Below are positions 61,755 through 64,000 of a stretch of DNA of 64,000 bases, one piece after another. Both the position numbers and the translations under genes were made by a program. The first letter of the stretch is position 1, and the number at the start of each line of letters is the position of its first letter. The notes under the pieces are model-generated. The model had not been told where the DNA came from and made no database searches. It saw only the letters and a program-made list of their open reading frames with translations. This DNA comes from Streptococcus suis. Lineage in GTDB: Bacteria > Bacillota > Bacilli > Lactobacillales > Streptococcaceae. The stretch spans positions 1,426,001-1,490,000 of the forward strand of contig NZ_CP082205.1 in the NCBI RefSeq assembly GCF_019856455.1, in the 5' to 3' direction.

Positions 61755-62987
61755 CTACAAACCAAATAGTGATTTACGTTTGACTTTAGCTTTGGGTTTA
61801 GCCATATGCGAATAGATTGCATAACGAAGTGCATCCAGTACATCATCATTCTTCTTTTCTGGCTCGCCCGTTTTCTCATTCCAGACATACTGATAGACCT
61901 CATCCTTGAATTTTTCAACCTTTTCTGAACAAACAAAAAAGCGACCTTGCTTCATCAGCTTAGCCACTTGTTCAATTCCGCTCAGAACAGATTTATCAGC
62001 ATTCACACATTTTAGATGTTCTCGTTCAAATCGGGCGACATGTTCAGGACGGGCGGAGTCTGCATAGAAATAGATATTTCCGTACTGGGATTTGATATCT
62101 TTAGCGATTTCCACCCAGTAATCAATTTCTTGGTACTGCGCCGAGTGTTCTTCCAAGAGATAGACTCTACCATCTGCCGTCTGTCCACAAACAACGATAG
62201 ACCCATGGTGTTCATATCCCCAGTCAACACCAGCATAATAGATAGTGATGTCGTCTGTTGGAATGTCCTTGCTAGATATGAGCATGTCTTCCTTGAAATC
62301 ACGATAGACAGCCCCTTCCCCGCTGACCCAACGGCCGTAGATACCACGTTCTGTAAACATACCACTCGGCGTTGTTGCGATAAGGTTCTCAATGTAACGC
62401 TGATTTAAGAAGGTATTATCAAATATCGTAAAATGATTAGCGATAATGCTCTTGTCATCTGCTTTGTCGATATAGTCTTTCTTCAACCAGTGGTTGGGAT
62501 GGTCTGGGTTAGTGTCGCAAATGATACGAGCGCCAAACCCTGAGCAACGCTTGCGGATTTCATCAAAGACTTCCTTGTTGGCCAGTGTCGCTTCGTTGAT
62601 ATAGGCTCCGTACGCCGTCATACCACGGATGGCACGCAAACCAGCTACTGAACCTGTGAAGGTCGTAACCACATACACACCGAAGAGCGTAAAGTTCCCA
62701 TGCTTGTCAAACTTGAAATCTATTCCGTACTTTTCTGATAGCTCTTGCAAGATGTTAGTCCGCAAAGTACCAGCACTAGTTGCTCCAAGTATATACATAG
62801 GATTATCAACACCGCAAGACTTAGCGTTTTTCTTTGCCCTGCGTAATTCCATTAAGAACAAATCATTATCCAACTGGGTCTTACCTGCACGGACAGCCCC
62901 ATGGTTAATCATCATGTACCAATCTTCACGCAAGGCCCGTTTTAAAATGCTGAGTTGCTTATCGTGGTATAGTCTATCAATTCCCAT
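61755..62987 (-). CDS. Terminase large subunit
   Basis: 410 residues. The ATPase Walker A-like NHGAVRAGKTQLDNDLFLM is at about residue 30 and Walker B region YINEATLANKEVFDEI at about 135; the C-terminal nuclease has the acidic site in YYAGVDWGYEHHGSIVV. It matches PBSX/SPP1-type (Terminase_6) motors that cut and package DNA. It overlaps the small subunit by 11 bp. Confidence 0.93.
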   Translation of the reverse strand: MGIDRLYHDKQLSILKRALREDWYMMINHGAVRAGKTQLDNDLFLMELRRAKKNAKSCGVDNPMYILGATSAGTLRTNILQELSEKYGIDFKFDKHGNFTLFGVYVVTTFTGSVAGLRAIRGMTAYGAYINEATLANKEVFDEIRKRCSGFGARIICDTNPDHPNHWLKKDYIDKADDKSIIANHFTIFDNTFLNQRYIENLIATTPSGMFTERGIYGRWVSGEGAVYRDFKEDMLISSKDIPTDDITIYYAGVDWGYEHHGSIVVCGQTADGRVYLLEEHSAQYQEIDYWVEIAKDIKSQYGNIYFYADSARPEHVARFEREHLKCVNADKSVLSGIEQVAKLMKQGRFFVCSEKVEKFKDEVYQYVWNEKTGEPEKKNDDVLDALRYAIYSHMAKPKAKVKRKSLFGL

Positions 62988-63510
62988 TTATTCCCTCTTC
63001 CAACTTGTCAAATAGCTTTTCTAGGGCTAGTTCTGTTCGATTGACGTTCTCGCTGTCAGACAGCATTTTAACCAAGCTATCTGCTGATTTTTGTCTTTCT
63101 TTGATTCTCGGAGGGACTTCTTCAATACTGGCAGTGCCATCAACCGAGGTCACGACTTCGAAATCAGTTTCTTCCCCTCGCAATACTCTTGTGTGGAATT
63201 GCTTTATTTCGACCAAGGATGCAATGGATAGTTCTGTACTACGTTTTTCAAAGTTTTCCTTTAATATTTTAACAACTTCTTGGACGTGAAAAAAGTTAGC
63301 TTTTGTTAATAGCTCTGACGCTTTAACATTTGCTGACTTATCCGAATATCCTGCCTGCCGTGCCGCTTCCGTAGCGTTCTTAAAACCACTTGAAACATAC
63401 GCTAGTATAAACTGCTTCTGCTTTTCTCTTGCTGATGGCCAATCTGACATCAGCTTGATTGCATCGCTAGTTAGCTCGTCAATAATTTGTTGATGTCTAT
63501 CAATGACCAT
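62977..63510 (-). CDS. Terminase small subunit
   Basis: 177 residues from the ATG at 63510. A helix-turn-helix (KQKQFILAYVSSGFKNATEA, ARQAGYSDKSANVKASEL) gives DNA recognition; the C-terminal part is helical for oligomer formation. It binds the packaging start site. The start is ambiguous: GGAGGTG sits only 2 bp from this ATG, and a TTG lies at 63519. The iteron array upstream is its candidate target. Confidence 0.88.
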   Translation of the reverse strand: MVIDRHQQIIDELTSDAIKLMSDWPSAREKQKQFILAYVSSGFKNATEAARQAGYSDKSANVKASELLTKANFFHVQEVVKILKENFEKRSTELSIASLVEIKQFHTRVLRGEETDFEVVTSVDGTASIEEVPPRIKERQKSADSLVKMLSDSENVNRTELALEKLFDKLEEGINGN

Positions 63511-63561
63511 CACCTCCAATCAAAAAAGCCACACGATTGTGTGGGAAAAATATAGGAGAAA

Positions 63562-63635
63562 GACCCCTAGCGGAATCAAACCACCCAGCTTATAACTTAC
63601 CTAGGATATAAGTAGCTGTGCAATCATGCAGGGCC
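63562..63635 (-). tRNA. Degenerate tRNA-like sequence (possible anticodon CCT)
   Basis: 74 nt on the minus strand. The end GGTTTGATTCCGC resembles a T arm; CTTAT-ATCCTAG-GTAAG resembles an anticodon arm with CCT; GGCCCTG can partly pair with AGGGGTC. The D arm is not convincing and there are several wobble pairs. Probably a decayed phage tRNA-Arg or a chance resemblance. Confidence 0.3.
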
Positions 63636-63724
63636 TAGTCGCATCCGCAACCATTTCAAAGTTAATGAGTGATATATGAGTTCTCGTCCAACGACTTACC
63701 CCATTCTGGGACACAAACACTCAA

Positions 63725-63814
63725 AGGAGAGTGTGGGATTCGAACCCACGGACCGCACGTAGGCGGCCACCCGTCTAGCAAACGAGCGCATTCGACCAAC
63801 TCTGCCAACTCTCC
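63725..63814 (-). tRNA. Phage-encoded tRNA-Ser (anticodon GCT)
   Basis: 90 nt. Acceptor GGAGAGT/ACTCTCC, D stem GCA/TGC, anticodon arm CTCGT-TTGCTAG-ACGGG giving GCT, long variable arm GGCCGCCTACGTGCGGTC, T arm GTGGG-TTCGAAT-CCCAC. All stems close. The discriminator base reads T rather than the usual serine G, and CCA is not encoded. It lies inside the late operon between the regulator and terS. Confidence 0.88.
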
Positions 63815-63876
63815 ATAACAGGCAAGGCTTACTACCTTACCCTTATTTCTTGATACTACCATTCTAGCAGATTAAA

Positions 63877-63926
63877 ACTGCCATGCACTGACAATTACTG
63901 CCAAAAACTGCCATTTACTGCCAAAC
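63877..63926. repeat. Five iterons with exact 10-bp spacing upstream of terS
   Basis: ACTGCCA or ACTGACA begins at 63877, 63887, 63897, 63907 and 63917, each unit 10 bp long. The periodicity places each motif on the same DNA face. The last unit overlaps the end of the upstream gene. Candidate packaging-start or regulator-binding array. Confidence 0.75.
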
Positions 63927-64000
63927 TTGCTCCAATTCTTTCCTGGCAATCCTTAGCAATCTGTAGTATGTCCTATCACTAATTCTCATTTCGTCCATCA
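63915..64000 (-). CDS. C-terminal end of a phage late-gene regulator (ArpU/RinA-like), cut by window edge
   Basis: Only the last 28 or so codons are inside, ending MDEMRISDRTYYRLLRIARK followed by ELEQVWQ. A sigma-region-4-like helix with ISDRTYYRL and then an amphipathic tail is the usual end of ArpU/RinA-type activators of late phage genes, which normally lie just upstream of terS. The family call rests on this short piece and on position. Confidence 0.55.
   Translation of the reverse strand, partial: MDEMRISDRTYYRLLRIARKELEQVWQ

Noticed and set aside
63662..63862. 66-codon minus-strand frame
   Set aside because: It runs through the tRNA-Ser(GCT) gene and is an artefact of it.

Overview
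The window reads as a Streptococcus suis chromosome segment carrying most of the late region of an integrated siphovirus. Species-level clues are an Ide/Mac-family (IdeSsuis-like) immunoglobulin protease, the dnaE-pfkA-pyk order, a mannitol PTS operon with its own regulator, and an endolysin whose C-terminal SH3b domain resembles the one I recall from the S. suis prophage lysin PlySs2. The species call is inference; low-GC Streptococcus is near certain.

Chromosomal part (1-39263). A truncated superfamily I helicase and a DUF2130 protein open the window. They are followed by a HAD hydrolase with peptidase T, an AEC transporter, a PadR-controlled locus with two HAAS/DUF4097 modules, a MarR-DUF1304 pair, a split ThrE-type exporter and a CDF transporter. 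An IS110-family element (about 1.6 kb, long non-coding end) sits exactly at the edge of a 100-bp inverted-repeat element and beside an amino-acid ABC operon. Next come mtlA-mtlR-mtlF-mtlD, glmS (consensus promoter bracketed by two NagR-like operators), a divergent signal-peptidase-like protein, an SGNH hydrolase, a FAD oxidoreductase with a probably leaderless mRNA, the Ide protease, pyk, pfkA, dnaE, a GntR(YtrA)-ABC operon, adenosine deaminase and tRNA-Ser(GGA).

Accessory strip (about 39264-44100). It has no integrase or replication gene, only very small genes and dense RNA signals. Two tandem, diverged cassettes each hold a promoter with a palindrome in its spacer, a leader that can hide its own ribosome-binding site, a short basic membrane peptide, a small basic protein (one a ribbon-helix-helix type) and a minus-strand small RNA with its own promoter and terminator. 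After five small unknown genes come a PBECR4-like nuclease and a third candidate type I toxin (29 aa) overlapped by an antisense RNA. This strip is the best candidate for undescribed biology here.

Prophage late region (44100-64000), all on the minus strand and therefore running right to left: a regulator C-terminus, five 10-bp iterons, phage tRNA-Ser(GCT), terS, terL, portal, a MuF protein fused to a toxin-like domain with a CPCC-type putative immunity gene, scaffold, major capsid protein with a sugar-binding-like tail, connectors, tail tube, tail chaperone with a -1 frameshift site (GGGTTTT), tape measure, distal tail, tail tip fibre, holins and CHAP/SH3b endolysin. The integrase, lysogeny and replication modules, and one attachment site, must lie beyond position 64000.
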